A stretch of 64,000 nt of DNA, taken from positions 186,001 to 250,000 of the forward strand of contig NZ_JAJSEC010000002.1 in assembly GCF_021272185.1 (NCBI RefSeq). Reading direction: 5' to 3'. Made by a program: the position numbers and the translations under genes. The notes beneath the pieces were generated by a model that was not told the origin of the DNA, searched no databases, and saw nothing but the letters and a program-made list of their open reading frames with translations. This stretch comes from Roseivivax sp. GX 12232 (GTDB lineage: Bacteria > Pseudomonadota > Alphaproteobacteria > Rhodobacterales > Rhodobacteraceae). Every line of letters starts with the position of its first letter. The first letter of the stretch is position 1. Positions 28,390 to 37,257 of the stretch are shown in pieces.

Positions 28390-29121
28390 CTACCCGACCC
28401 GCCGCAGGAAGCGCTGCAACCGGGGGTCCTGCGGCGCGTCGAGCACCTGGCTCGGCGGGCCTTGTTCAACCACGCGGCCGCCCTCCATGAAGACCACGCG
28501 GTCGGCGATCTCGCGGGCGAACTGCATCTCGTGGGTCACGATCAGCATGGTCTGGCGGCGCTCGGCGACCCGGCGCATGAGGTCCAGAACCTCGCCCACC
28601 CATTCGGGATCGAGCGCCGAGGTCGGCTCGTCAAAGAGCATCAGCTCCGCGCCGATGGCCATGGCCCGGCCGATGCCGACGCGCTGCTGCTGGCCGCCGG
28701 AAAGAGCTGCCGGGAAGCTGTCGGCCTTCTCGGCGAGGCCGGTCTCGGCCAGCACCTCGAGCGCCTTTGCCTCGGCCTCGGCGCGGGGCCGGCCCTGCAC
28801 CGTGACCAGCGCCTCCATGATGTTTTCCTTCGCCGTCTTGTTGGCGAAAAGCGCGTAGTTCTGGAAGACGAAGGCGGTCGCCCGGCGCAGCGCCAGCACG
28901 TCGCGCTTGGAGGCGCGGGCCGCGTCGACGGAGACATCGCCCACGGTGATCGTCCCGGCCTCGGGCCGGTCGAGGAAGTTCAGGCAGCGCAGCAGCGTCG
29001 ACTTGCCGGTGCCCGAGGGGCCGATCACCACGACGCGCTCGCCGTCGGCGATGTCGAGGTCGATGCCGTCGAGCACCGCCGAGGCGCCGAAGCTCTTGCT
29101 GAGACCACGGAGGGAAATCAT
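28390..29121 (-). CDS. tcyN: Polar amino-acid (cystine-type) ABC transporter ATP-binding protein
   Basis: 243 aa. Walker A GPSGTGKST near residue 35, signature LSGGQQQRVGIGRA, Walker B LMLFDEPTSALDPE and H-loop IVTHEMQFAREIADRV, the last being typical of the amino-acid (PAAT) class. It overlaps the permease gene by 4 bp (29118-29121). Cystine specificity is inferred from the binding protein of the same operon. Confidence 0.82.
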   Translation of the reverse strand: MISLRGLSKSFGASAVLDGIDLDIADGERVVVIGPSGTGKSTLLRCLNFLDRPEAGTITVGDVSVDAARASKRDVLALRRATAFVFQNYALFANKTAKENIMEALVTVQGRPRAEAEAKALEVLAETGLAEKADSFPAALSGGQQQRVGIGRAMAIGAELMLFDEPTSALDPEWVGEVLDLMRRVAERRQTMLIVTHEMQFAREIADRVVFMEGGRVVEQGPPSQVLDAPQDPRLQRFLRRVG

Positions 29122-29792
29122 CGCGCGTAGGCCCTGTTCAGTTGCGTCTCGAGCCGTTTCTGGCCCTGGTTCAGAAGCTCGACCATGATCCAGTAGATCA
29201 GCGCCACCACCAGGAAGGCCTCGAAGTAGAGGAAGCTGCCCGAGGCCTCCTTCTGGGTCGCGCCCATCATCTCGGTCACGCCGAGGGTGAAGGCCAGCGA
29301 GGTGCCCTTGATCATGTCGATGAAGTAATTGACCAGCGTCGGCGCAGCGATGCGGCCCGCCTGCGGCAGGATGATCCGCCGCATCATCTGGCCCTGGGTC
29401 ATGCCGATCGACTGCGCGGCCTCCCACTGGCTGCGGTCGACGCCGGTGATCGCGGCGCGGATCGCCTCGGCCATATAGGCCGAGAAATGCAGCGTGAGAC
29501 CCATGATCGCCGCCGTGACCCCGTTGATCTGGGTCAGGAAGGACAGGACCTGCGGCAGCCCGTAGTAAAACAGGAACAGCTGCACCAGGAGCGGCGTGCC
29601 GCGGAAGAAGCTGATGAAGAGCACCACCAGCCAGTCGAGGCCGGGCACCTTGATCACCCGCTCGACTGCCAGCAGCGAGGCCAGCACCAGCGCGCAGGCC
29701 ATGGCCGCCACCGCCATGAAGAGCGTCAGCGGCACATAGCCCAGGATCACGGGCACGAGCCCGAGCATGTAGTCGAGGTCGAGCCCGCGCAT
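29118..29792 (-). CDS. tcyL: Polar amino-acid (cystine-type) ABC transporter permease
   Basis: 224 aa HisM/YecS-type permease, about five helices. Family signatures are SFFRGTPLLVQLFLFYYGLP and SAYMAEAIRAAITGVDRSQW, the latter leading into EAAQSIGMT, the ATPase-docking EAA loop. It lies between the binding-protein gene (8 bp upstream) and the ATPase gene. Confidence 0.87.
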   Translation of the reverse strand: MRGLDLDYMLGLVPVILGYVPLTLFMAVAAMACALVLASLLAVERVIKVPGLDWLVVLFISFFRGTPLLVQLFLFYYGLPQVLSFLTQINGVTAAIMGLTLHFSAYMAEAIRAAITGVDRSQWEAAQSIGMTQGQMMRRIILPQAGRIAAPTLVNYFIDMIKGTSLAFTLGVTEMMGATQKEASGSFLYFEAFLVVALIYWIMVELLNQGQKRLETQLNRAYAR

Positions 29793-29800
29793 CGCTCAGT

Positions 29801-30565
29801 TCACTCCGTGGCTGCCGTGGTGATGTCGCTGTCGAACCACTTCTGCGAGATCTCGGCCAGGGTGCCGTCCTCCTTCAGGGTGGTCAGCGCGGCGTCGACG
29901 CGGTCGCGCAGGGCGCGGCCGTCCTCGGTGTCGCGGAAGGGCAGGGCGTTGCGAATCTCCGAGAAGGGCTGGCCGGCGAGTTCCAGCGGCAGCGGGCTTT
30001 CCTGGATCACCTGCGCCGAGGAGACCCGGTCCATCACGAAGGCATCAACGCGGCCCAGCGCGGTGTCCTGCTCGATGTTGGTCTCATAGGTGCGGATCTC
30101 GATCTCGTCGGCATAAGGCAGGTCGCGCAGGAGCTGCTCGAAGTTCGAACCGAGGTTGACCGCGACGGTGCGGCCCTTGAGGTCCTCGACGCCCGCGATC
30201 TCCGTGTTGCCGGCCTTGGTCACCACCTGCGCGCCGTCGATCACGTAGGGCTGGGTGAAGGCGAAGGCCTCCTGCCGCTCGGGCGTGATGGTGATCTGGT
30301 TGGCGATCGTGTCGATCCGGCCCGCCTCGAGCGCGCCGATCAGCCCGGAAAAGGACATGGTCTCGAAGGTGATCTCGAGGCCCGCTTCCTCGCCGACGGC
30401 TTCCATGACGTCGACCTCGAAGCCCTGCAGCTCGTCCTGGCGCACGAAGGTGAAGGGGAAGTAGCCGCCCGACATGCCGACGCGCAGGCTGTCGGCCTCT
30501 TGCGCGGTGGCGGCCCCGGCAAGGCCCGCGGCGGTGACGGCGGCGGCGAGAATGGGTTTCAGCAT
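29801..30565 (-). CDS. tcyJ: Polar amino-acid (cystine-type) ABC transporter substrate-binding protein
   Basis: 254 aa with signal peptide MLKPILAAAVTAAGLAGAATA cleaved before QEADSLR. RVGMSGGYFPFTFVRQDELQ followed by GFEVDVMEAVG, and ITITPERQEAFAFTQPYV, are the family-3 amino-acid-binding motifs closest to FliY/TcyJ cystine receptors. GGAG is nine nt before the ATG. First gene of the minus-strand operon tcyJ-tcyL-tcyN. Confidence 0.85.
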   Translation of the reverse strand: MLKPILAAAVTAAGLAGAATAQEADSLRVGMSGGYFPFTFVRQDELQGFEVDVMEAVGEEAGLEITFETMSFSGLIGALEAGRIDTIANQITITPERQEAFAFTQPYVIDGAQVVTKAGNTEIAGVEDLKGRTVAVNLGSNFEQLLRDLPYADEIEIRTYETNIEQDTALGRVDAFVMDRVSSAQVIQESPLPLELAGQPFSEIRNALPFRDTEDGRALRDRVDAALTTLKEDGTLAEISQKWFDSDITTAATE

Positions 30566-30727
30566 TTGGTGGCTCCTTTGGGAGGGGGCATTGTGTCGGG
30601 CGTCAGACCTGTCCCCGGGCGCGCCGGGGATCAACGGGGCGGCCGAAATAAGGCCGCGCGTCCGGGCCTTAACCGCAAGCGGCGAACAGTGTTCCGGGGC
30701 GCGGGACATTCCCCGGGACGGATGTTC

Positions 30728-30780
30728 CAAGGCCCCGCCGGAGATACCGACGGGGCCTTGTCAGCCCTCGTGCCGAGGGC
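30728..30780. terminator. Tandem hairpins between the AhpD-like gene and the cystine operon
   Basis: CAAGGCCCCG/CGGGGCCTTG (10 bp, 13-nt loop, 30728-30760) and GCCCTCG-TGC-CGAGGGC (7 bp, 30764-30780) lie 22 nt beyond the stop of the minus-strand AhpD-like gene. They most likely end that transcript before tcyJ. Confidence 0.7.
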
Positions 30781-30801
30781 AGCGTCAAAGGCGTTAAGCG
30801 A

Positions 30802-31368
30802 TCAGGCCGCCTTGTCCTGCGCCTTGGTCCATTCGAACTTCTGGAACGGCTTGTCGACCGGGGTCTCGGCCAGGTGGTTGACGTAGTTCGACATCACCTT
30901 CTGCGAGACGCCCAGCACCACTTCGAGCACTTGGCGCTTGGTGAAGCCCGCGTCGAGGAAGGCTTTCATGGCCGCGTCATCGACATTGCCGCGGCCGCGG
31001 ACGACGGCCAGGGTGAAGTCGCGCAGCGCCTCGAGGCGGTCGTTCGGCAGCTTGGTCTCGTTGCGCAGCGCCTCGGTGATCTCGTCGTCGACGCCCATGT
31101 TCTTGGCAATGCCGGTGTGGGCGGGGACGCAATAGTGGCAGGCGTGCTCGACGTTGATCGACTGCCAGACCACGGTCAGCTCGTCCTTGTCGAAGGAGGA
31201 GTCCTGGAACAGCGCGTGCAGCCGCTGGTAGCCCTCGAGGAGGCCCGGCGCCTCGGCCATGACCGCGTGCAGGCTGGGGATCATCCCGAAGGCCTTCTGC
31301 GAGTTCTCGAGCAGCGGCTTGCTGTCTTCGGGGGCGCTGTCCTGATCGTGAAGCGTGAAGTCGGTCAT
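30802..31368 (-). CDS. Carboxymuconolactone decarboxylase/AhpD-like family protein
   Basis: 188 aa. The AhpD-type redox motif is visible in EHACHYCVPAHTG (Cys-x-x-Cys with the nearby His), in an all-helical CMD fold. Such proteins act as alkylhydroperoxidase-like thiol reductants. GGAAAGG precedes ATG 31368. It is divergent from a TetR gene with two operators between them, so it is most likely repressed by that TetR protein and induced by an electrophile or oxidant. The substrate is unknown. Confidence 0.85.
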   Translation of the reverse strand: MTDFTLHDQDSAPEDSKPLLENSQKAFGMIPSLHAVMAEAPGLLEGYQRLHALFQDSSFDKDELTVVWQSINVEHACHYCVPAHTGIAKNMGVDDEITEALRNETKLPNDRLEALRDFTLAVVRGRGNVDDAAMKAFLDAGFTKRQVLEVVLGVSQKVMSNYVNHLAETPVDKPFQKFEWTKAQDKAA

Positions 31369-31433
31369 TGCTGTGCCTTTCCGCGTTGTGTGTCGTGCCG
31401 CCTCTCGGGCGGCCTGCCCAAGACATCGGTCTT

Positions 31434-31475
31434 TTGAGCGATCACTCAAGGGGCGGGTTTGAGTAATCACTCAAA
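31434..31475. promoter_or_regulatory. Two TetR-type operators between the AhpD-like gene and tetR
   Basis: TTGAGCGATCACTCAA (31434-31449) and TTTGAGTAATCACTCAAA (31458-31475) are near-perfect palindromes sharing TTGAGYRATCACTCAA. Their centres are 25 bp apart. They lie in the divergent promoter region. Confidence 0.82.
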
Positions 31476-31532
31476 CGTGAGGCGACCCCTTGCCCCCGCG
31501 ACAGTCGCGGGCAGCGCCCCTATATTGGCGCC

Positions 31533-32123
31533 ATGACACGCGCCCGCCCCTATGACCGCGAGACCGCCCTGGCCGCCGCGATGGAGCTTTTCTGGTCGAA
31601 GGGCTTCCACGCGACCTCGCTGCGCGACCTCGAGGCGGCGCTGCAGATGAAGCCCGGCAGCATCTACGCGGCGTTTTCCAGCAAGGAGGCGCTCTTCCGG
31701 GCGGCGCTCGAGCGGTATTTCACCGCCCAGCGCGCCGGTCTGGCCGAGAGCCTGGCCCAGGAGGGCGCGCCCCTGGCCGCGCTCGCCGCGCATCTGCGCG
31801 AGACCGCGCGGCGGGCCGCCGAGGACCGCGCCTGCATGCTGGTCAAGACGGTGCTGGAATGCGCCGGCAGCGCCGCGCCGCTGGGTGTCCTGGCGCGCGA
31901 TTACCTCGACGCGCTGCAGGAGGATTTCGCCGCTGCCTTCGCGCGGGCGCAGGCACAGGGCGAACTGCCCGAGGGGGCCTCGGTCAACCGCCTCGCGCGG
32001 CGCTACCAGGCCGATGTGGTCGCGCTCAAGGTCGAGGGCCAGCGCGGCACCCCGGCGGCGGAGCTGGTGGCGCTGGGGGAAGACATGGCGCGCGAGGTCG
32101 AGGCGCTGCGGCGGCCGGTGTGA
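31533..32123 (+). CDS. TetR-family transcriptional regulator
   Basis: 196 aa. The helix-turn-helix spans about residues 8-52 (ETALAAAMELFWSKGFHATS followed by LRDLEAALQMKPGSIYAAF), with a ligand domain behind it. It has a cysteine in MLVKTVLECAGS that might sense electrophiles, as in NemR-type repressors. It is divergent from the AhpD-like gene, whose shared promoter carries two matching operators. Confidence 0.88.
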   Translation: MTRARPYDRETALAAAMELFWSKGFHATSLRDLEAALQMKPGSIYAAFSSKEALFRAALERYFTAQRAGLAESLAQEGAPLAALAAHLRETARRAAEDRACMLVKTVLECAGSAAPLGVLARDYLDALQEDFAAAFARAQAQGELPEGASVNRLARRYQADVVALKVEGQRGTPAAELVALGEDMAREVEALRRPV

Positions 32124-32200
32124 GCAGGGTTGAGGACCTCCGGGTCTGACCTCTGAGGTCTGTGCGGGCACGGGCTTTTTTGGTCTGTCCCCTCCGCCCC

Positions 32201-33331
32201 TCAGCTCTCGACCAACCCCTCCGCCACCCGCGCGCCGATGGCGAGCGAGGCGGTCAGGCCGGGGCTCTCGATACCGAAGAGATTGACCAGTCCCGGCAGC
32301 CCATGCGCGCCCTCGGTCTGGATCTCGAAGTCGAAGGTGCCGCCGCCTGGACCGCGCAGCTTCGGGCGCACACCGCTGTAATCCGGTTCGAGCCGCCCTT
32401 CGGGCAGGCCGGGCCAGTAGCGCCGGATCGCGGTCTCGAAAGCCCCCGCCCGCGCGGGATCGACGCGGTAATCGATACCCTCGGGCCCCGTGCCCTCGGG
32501 CAGCCAGTCCACGTCCGGCCCGAAGCGCAGCGCGCCGCCGAGGTCCAGCGTCGCATGTATGCCGAGCCCGCCGTCGACCGGCACCGGGTAGATCAGGCAG
32601 TCGAAGGGCGAGCGCCCGGTGAAGCGGAAATAACACCCCTTGGCGAGCCATTGCCGGGGCCGGGCCTCCGCGGGCAGCCCGGCGATCTTCTCGGCCAGCC
32701 CCGGCGCCCAGAGGCCCGCCGCATTGACCAGCCGCCGCGCGGTGATGCGCGTGGGCTCGGCGCCGCCGGTCTCGACCGCGTAGCCACCTTGGATCGGCGT
32801 GACCCCGGTGACCGGCGTGCGCAGCACCAGGAGCCCGCCGCGCGCCTCGAGCCAGGCGATCAGCTGCACGAGATAGCCGTGGCTGTCAAAGATCCCGGTC
32901 TCGGGCGACCAGAGCGCGGCGCTGGCGCGCAGCTCGGGCGCGCGGGCGGCGACTTCGCGGCGCGAGAGGAGCCGCAGCCCCTCGACCCCGTTCTCGCGCC
33001 CGCGCTCGAGGATCTCGGAGAGGCGCTCTTCCTCGGCGGCATCGCTGGCCACGACCAGCTTGCCGCATTTGGCATGGGCGACGTTCTGGTCGCGCAGGAA
33101 GTCGTAGAGCCGCCGCCGGCCGGTGACGCAGAGCGCGTGTTTGAGACTGCCCGTCGGGTAGTAGAGGCCCGCGTGGATCACCTCGCTGTTGCGCGCTGTG
33201 GTGCCTTCGCCGGGCTGTGGGCCGGCTTCGAGCACCAGGACGCTCTGCCCCCGCTCGGCCAATTCCGCCGCCGTCGCGAGGCCGACGGCGCCCGCGCCGA
33301 TCACCAGGCTGTCGAAGTCTGTCTGCGGCAC
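32201..33331 (-). CDS. lhgO: FAD-dependent oxidoreductase, L-2-hydroxyglutarate dehydrogenase-like
   Basis: 376 aa from a GTG start at 33331, chosen because GGAGG sits 6 nt upstream and the FAD-binding strand begins at once (DFDSLVIGAGAVGLATAAEL). ARNSEVIHAGLYYPTGSLKH is the L2HGDH/LhgO hallmark. Near the C-terminus GIESPGLTASLAIG closes the FAD site. The family oxidises L-2-hydroxyglutarate (or related hydroxy acids) to the oxo acid. It stands alone, with a hexanucleotide repeat upstream. Confidence 0.8.
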   Translation of the reverse strand: MPQTDFDSLVIGAGAVGLATAAELAERGQSVLVLEAGPQPGEGTTARNSEVIHAGLYYPTGSLKHALCVTGRRRLYDFLRDQNVAHAKCGKLVVASDAAEEERLSEILERGRENGVEGLRLLSRREVAARAPELRASAALWSPETGIFDSHGYLVQLIAWLEARGGLLVLRTPVTGVTPIQGGYAVETGGAEPTRITARRLVNAAGLWAPGLAEKIAGLPAEARPRQWLAKGCYFRFTGRSPFDCLIYPVPVDGGLGIHATLDLGGALRFGPDVDWLPEGTGPEGIDYRVDPARAGAFETAIRRYWPGLPEGRLEPDYSGVRPKLRGPGGGTFDFEIQTEGAHGLPGLVNLFGIESPGLTASLAIGARVAEGLVES

Positions 33332-33534
33332 GCGGGGCCTCCGTGCTGAGGGGTGGCGTGGTGCAGGAGTAACGTGCGGTGCGGGGAATGGCGAGCGTGC
33401 GGGTGATGTGTGGCGCGACCCGATGCCTGTGGCTGTGGCCTGCGCTCGGGCCGGGCGCTTCGGCACTTGAAGACCTCGCGCGGTCCGGCACGGATTTCAG
33501 TGGACAGAGCGCCCCAAGTGCGCTGACACCTCCC

Positions 33535-33636
33535 AAGCCCAAGCCCAAGCCCAAGCCCAAGCCCAAGCCCAAGCCCAAGCCCAAGCCCAAGCCCAAGCCC
33601 AAGCCCAAGCCCAAGCCCAAGCCCAAGCCCAAGCCT
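33535..33636. repeat. Hexanucleotide microsatellite (AAGCCC)16 plus one variant unit
   Basis: Sixteen perfect AAGCCC units at 33535-33630 are followed by AAGCCT. The array lies between divergent lhgO (start 33331) and nasT (start 33749). The rest of the 417-bp interval holds no credible gene; the Lys-Pro and Gly-Leu peptides that the repeat would encode have no start signals. Confidence 0.97.
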
Positions 33637-33748
33637 GCAACCCAGCCCCACCCACAAACTGCCCATTCTTTGGGCACAGCGCCTCCGCCATCCCCCCCGC
33701 CGCCGCTTCTCTTTTGCCAAGCGCCGCGCGCTGTGCTGGGTGGAGCTC

Positions 33749-34333
33749 ATGTCCTCCGTGCTCACCATCGTGATCGTCGAAGCGGACCCGGACCGCGCCA
33801 AGCTCATCGTCGATGCGCTGCGCGAGGCCGGGGACTACGACATCCACATCATCGGCGAGCGCGCCGCCCTGCAGCGGCAGATCCAGCTGCACAGCCCCGA
33901 CGTGGTGCTGGTCGACGAGGCCGATCCCTCGCGCGACACGCTCGAGGAGCTGGCGCTGGCCTCGGGGCCGCTCGACCGGCCGGTGGCGCTCTTCGTCGAC
34001 CGGACCGACCAGGCGCTCTCGACCGCGGCGATCGAGGCGGGGCTTTCGGCCTATGTGGTCGACGGGCTCACGCGGGCGCGGGTCAAACCGGTGCTCGACG
34101 CGGCCATCGCGCGGTTCCAGATGGTCAAGCGCATGCGCACCGAGCTGGCCGAGACCAAGAAGGCGCTCGAGGAGCGCAAGGTCATCGACCGCGCCAAGGG
34201 GCTGGTCATGCGCGCCCGCGGCATCGACGAGGAAGAGGCCTATGCCCTCCTGCGCCGCACCGCGATGGAGCAGAACCGGCGCATCGCCGATGTGGCGCAG
34301 GCGCTGGTGACCTCGGCGAGGCTCCTGGGATGA
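33749..34333 (+). CDS. nasT: ANTAR-domain antiterminator NasT
   Basis: 194 aa: a receiver-like domain (1-125; Asp56 in DVVLVDEADPS) and a C-terminal ANTAR RNA-binding domain (about 135-190, KALEERKVIDRAKGLVMRAR followed by GIDEEEAYALLRR). It binds paired hexaloop hairpins in nascent RNA and prevents termination. ATG 33749 follows GGAG closely; a GTG at 33740 is an alternative. Its stop overlaps the nasS start. Its target leader is visible just downstream of nasS. Confidence 0.92.
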   Translation: MSSVLTIVIVEADPDRAKLIVDALREAGDYDIHIIGERAALQRQIQLHSPDVVLVDEADPSRDTLEELALASGPLDRPVALFVDRTDQALSTAAIEAGLSAYVVDGLTRARVKPVLDAAIARFQMVKRMRTELAETKKALEERKVIDRAKGLVMRARGIDEEEAYALLRRTAMEQNRRIADVAQALVTSARLLG

Positions 34334-35505
34334 GGACAACGCCGATCTCGCTGGGCTATGTGCCGCTGGTCGACGCGGCGCCGCTGATTGTCGCCGAGGA
34401 GATGGGCTTTGCCGCCGCCGAAGGGCTGAGCCTCGACCTGGTGCAGGCGCCCTCCTGGTCGCGGCTGCGCGACGCGCTCTCGGTGGGGCAGGTCGATGCG
34501 GCGCATATGCTGGCGCCGGTGCCGGTCGCGACCGCGCTGGGGCTCGGCGGCGGGGCGACGGGTTTCGACGTGGTCTCGGTCCTGTCGGTCAACGGCACCA
34601 TGGTGGGCCTCAGCGCGCCCCTGGCCGAGAAGATGCGCGCGGCGGGCCATGACTTCGACCTCATGGCGGCGGAAAGGGCGGGCCGGCTGCTGATCTCCGG
34701 GGCGCCGAAACCGCTGCGCTTCGGGGTGCCCTTTCCCTTCTCGATGCATGCCGAGCTGGTCTTTCACTGGCTCTCGGCCCTGGGTCTGCCGAGCCCGCAA
34801 AGCCTGGTGGTGCGCACCGTGCCGCCGCCGCTGATGGCCGATGCGATCCAGACCGGCGAGATCGACGCCTTCTGCGTGGGCGAGCCCTGGGCCTCGCAGG
34901 TCGCGGCCAAGGACGGGGGGGTCCTGTTGCTGGCGGGCAAGGCGATCTGGTCCTGGGCGCCCGAGAAGGTGCTGGCCACCCGCGCGTGCTGGGCGGACGG
35001 CGAGCCGGAGCTTTCCGCGCGGCTGATCCGGGCGGTCTGGCGCGCGAGCCGCTGGCTCGAGGCCGCCGATGCGCGCTCGCTGGCGGCCGAACTGCTGGCG
35101 CGGCGGGAATACCTCGACGTCGGGGCCGAGCTGATCGAACGGGCCTTCACCGGGCAGTTCGACCTGGGCGGTGGGCTCGGCATGCGCGAGGTCCAGCCCT
35201 TTCTCAGCTTCCACGAAGGCGCCGCGCATTTCCCCTGGCGCAGCCAGGCGGCCTGGATCGGCAGCCAGCTTGCCGCGCGGACCGGGCTCGACCGCGCCAG
35301 TGCCATGCGGAGCGCCGAGCGCACCTTCCGCAGCGACATCCACCGCGCGGCCCTGGCGCAGACCAGTGCGATCCTGCCGCCGGCCTCCTCGCGGGTCGAG
35401 GGCGCCTTCGCGGGCGATTCCCAGGTCACCGGCGTGCACGGGGTGCTGAGATCCCCCGGAAACACCTTCTTCGACGGCGCCAGGTTCGATCCGGCGTCCT
35501 TTTGA
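34330..35505 (+). CDS. nasS: Nitrate sensor NasS
   Basis: 391 aa NrtA-like nitrate-binding protein without a signal peptide (MRTTPISLGYVPLVDAAPLI), hence cytoplasmic. It shares AHMLAPVPVATALGLGG and the FCVGEPWASQVA motif with NrtA. In the NasST system it holds NasT inactive until nitrate or nitrite binds. Coupled to nasT by ATGA. Confidence 0.92.
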   Translation: MRTTPISLGYVPLVDAAPLIVAEEMGFAAAEGLSLDLVQAPSWSRLRDALSVGQVDAAHMLAPVPVATALGLGGGATGFDVVSVLSVNGTMVGLSAPLAEKMRAAGHDFDLMAAERAGRLLISGAPKPLRFGVPFPFSMHAELVFHWLSALGLPSPQSLVVRTVPPPLMADAIQTGEIDAFCVGEPWASQVAAKDGGVLLLAGKAIWSWAPEKVLATRACWADGEPELSARLIRAVWRASRWLEAADARSLAAELLARREYLDVGAELIERAFTGQFDLGGGLGMREVQPFLSFHEGAAHFPWRSQAAWIGSQLAARTGLDRASAMRSAERTFRSDIHRAALAQTSAILPPASSRVEGAFAGDSQVTGVHGVLRSPGNTFFDGARFDPASF

Positions 35506-35651
35506 TGCTGCATTTTTCGGCAGGCGCGGGAAATTTTGCTGCAATGCAGAACATCCGCGCGCTCAAGGGCTCGCGAGGCTTGCCGGGCTGACCCCGGGCA
35601 CCGCATGGTGGTCTCACGAAGGCGCAACGGGGCGCTTTCCGACCTGAATTT

Positions 35652-35734
35652 CCCGAACGTCCGGGTTGTCTGAGCAAAGCCGCTCGACCCTCTGTCTCCT
35701 TTCCGAAGGGGCAGGGCGCGTCAGCGGCTTTTTT
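35652..35734 (+). promoter_or_regulatory. NasT-responsive leader: two ANTAR hairpins and overlapping terminator
   Basis: Hairpin P1: CCCG-AACGTC-CGGG (35652-35665). Hairpin P2: GAGC-AAAGCC-GCTC (35672-35685). Both hexaloops have A at position 1 and G at position 4, the ANTAR signature. Six nt separate them. The P2 right half is also the left arm of a terminator, AAAGCCGCT/AGCGGCTTT (35676-35684 with 35723-35731) running into TTTTT. P2 and the terminator are mutually exclusive. nrtA starts 44 nt later. Confidence 0.9.
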
Positions 35735-35778
35735 CGCGTTTCCGGCCATCTCCTCCGGCCTCACCAACAGGATGCGAC

Positions 35779-37146
35779 ATGAAGAATATCCTCCTTGGCC
35801 TCGCGGCCACCACTGCGCTCACCAGCCCGGCCCTGGCCGAGATGCTGCCCCTCGAGAAAGACGAGCTGACCTTCGGCTTCATCAAGCTGACCGACATGGC
35901 GCCGCTCGCGGTGGCCTACGAGCAGGGCTATTTCCTCGACGAAGGGCTCTTCGTGACGCTCGAGGCGCAGGCCAACTGGAAGGTGCTGCTGGATGGCGTG
36001 ATCGACGGCACGCTCGACGGGGCGCATATGCTCGCCGGGCAGCCCCTGGCGGCGACCATCGGCTACGGCACAGAGGCGCATATCGTCACGCCCTTCTCCA
36101 TGGACCTCAACGGCAATGGCATCACCGTGTCGAACGAGGTCTGGGAGATGATGAAACCCAACATCCCCGTCATGGAGGACGGACGGCCCCAGCACCCGAT
36201 CTCGGCCGAGGCCCTGGCGCCGGTGGTCGAGAGCTTCCGCGACAACGGCGAGGCCTTCAACATGGGCATGGTCTTTCCGGTCTCCACCCATAATTACGAG
36301 CTGCGCTACTGGCTCGCCGCCGGCGGGCTGAACCCGGGCTTCTACGGCGAGGGCGACGCCACCGGCCAGGTCAACGCCGATGTCTTCCTCTCGGTGACCC
36401 CGCCGCCGCAGATGCCCGCGACGCTCGAGGCGGGCACGATCCACGGCTATTGCGTGGGCGAGCCCTGGAACCAGCAGGCGGTCTTCAAGGGCATCGGCGT
36501 GCCGGTCGTGACCGACTACGAGATCTGGAAGAACAACCCCGAGAAGGTCTTCGGCCTGACCGCGGAGTTCACCGAGGAGAACCCCAACACCACGCTGGCC
36601 GTCACCAAGGCGCTGATCCGCGCGGCCATGTGGCTCGACGAGAACGGCAACGCCAACCGCGAGGAGGCGGTCGAGATCCTGTCGCGGCCCGAATACGTGG
36701 GCGCCGACTACGAGGTGATCGCCAACTCGATGACCGGCACCTTCGAATACGAGAAGGGCGACGTGCGCGAGGTCCCCGACTTCAACGTCTTCTTCCGCTA
36801 CAACGCGACCTATCCCTTCTATTCGGACGCGGTCTGGTATCTGACCCAGATGCGCCGCTGGGGGCAGATCTCCGAGGCCAAGCCCGACAGCTGGTACGAC
36901 GAGATCGCGCGCTCGGTCTACAAGCCCGCGATCTACCTCGAGGCCGCGGAGCTCCTGGTCGACGAGGGGCTGGCCGACCCGGCGGATTTCCCCTGGGAGA
37001 GCGACGGCTACAAGGCCGCCACGCCCGCCGAGGACGTCATCGACGGCGTGCCCTACGACGGCCGGACGCCCAATGCCTACCTCGAGAGCCTCTCGATCGG
37101 GCTGAAGGGCGCGCAGGTGGTCGTCGGCAACGACATCCAGGGCTGA
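35779..37146 (+). CDS. nrtA: Nitrate ABC transporter substrate-binding protein
   Basis: 455 aa with signal peptide [20 protein letters not shown]. NrtA/CmpA family motifs: [48 protein letters not shown] and [20 protein letters not shown]. It binds nitrate or nitrite in the periplasm for NrtB-NrtCD. First gene after the NasT-controlled leader. Confidence 0.93.
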   Translation: MKNILLGLAATTALTSPALAEMLPLEKDELTFGFIKLTDMAPLAVAYEQGYFLDEGLFVTLEAQANWKVLLDGVIDGTLDGAHMLAGQPLAATIGYGTEAHIVTPFSMDLNGNGITVSNEVWEMMKPNIPVMEDGRPQHPISAEALAPVVESFRDNGEAFNMGMVFPVSTHNYELRYWLAAGGLNPGFYGEGDATGQVNADVFLSVTPPPQMPATLEAGTIHGYCVGEPWNQQAVFKGIGVPVVTDYEIWKNNPEKVFGLTAEFTEENPNTTLAVTKALIRAAMWLDENGNANREEAVEILSRPEYVGADYEVIANSMTGTFEYEKGDVREVPDFNVFFRYNATYPFYSDAVWYLTQMRRWGQISEAKPDSWYDEIARSVYKPAIYLEAAELLVDEGLADPADFPWESDGYKAATPAEDVIDGVPYDGRTPNAYLESLSIGLKGAQVVVGNDIQG

Positions 37147-37257
37147 GCCCTTCCCACATCCATGCCGCCTTCCGGCCCCCGGCGCGTCCCACGACGGGCA
37201 CGCTTGCACCGGGCCGGGAGGCGGACCCCCGACACTTCCCGTCCCACGGAGCGTTCC

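Noticed and set aside
33497..33640. Long Gly-Leu and Lys-Pro repeat peptides encoded across the hexanucleotide array
   Set aside because: They exist only because a 6-bp repeat stays open in several frames; there is no ribosome-binding site or start and the flanking residues are shadow of other genes.
35506..35650. Sigma-54 promoter for the nrt operon
   Set aside because: TTTTGC near 35550 lacks a GG at the required distance, so the GG-N10-GC rule fails; the true promoter of the leader was not identified.
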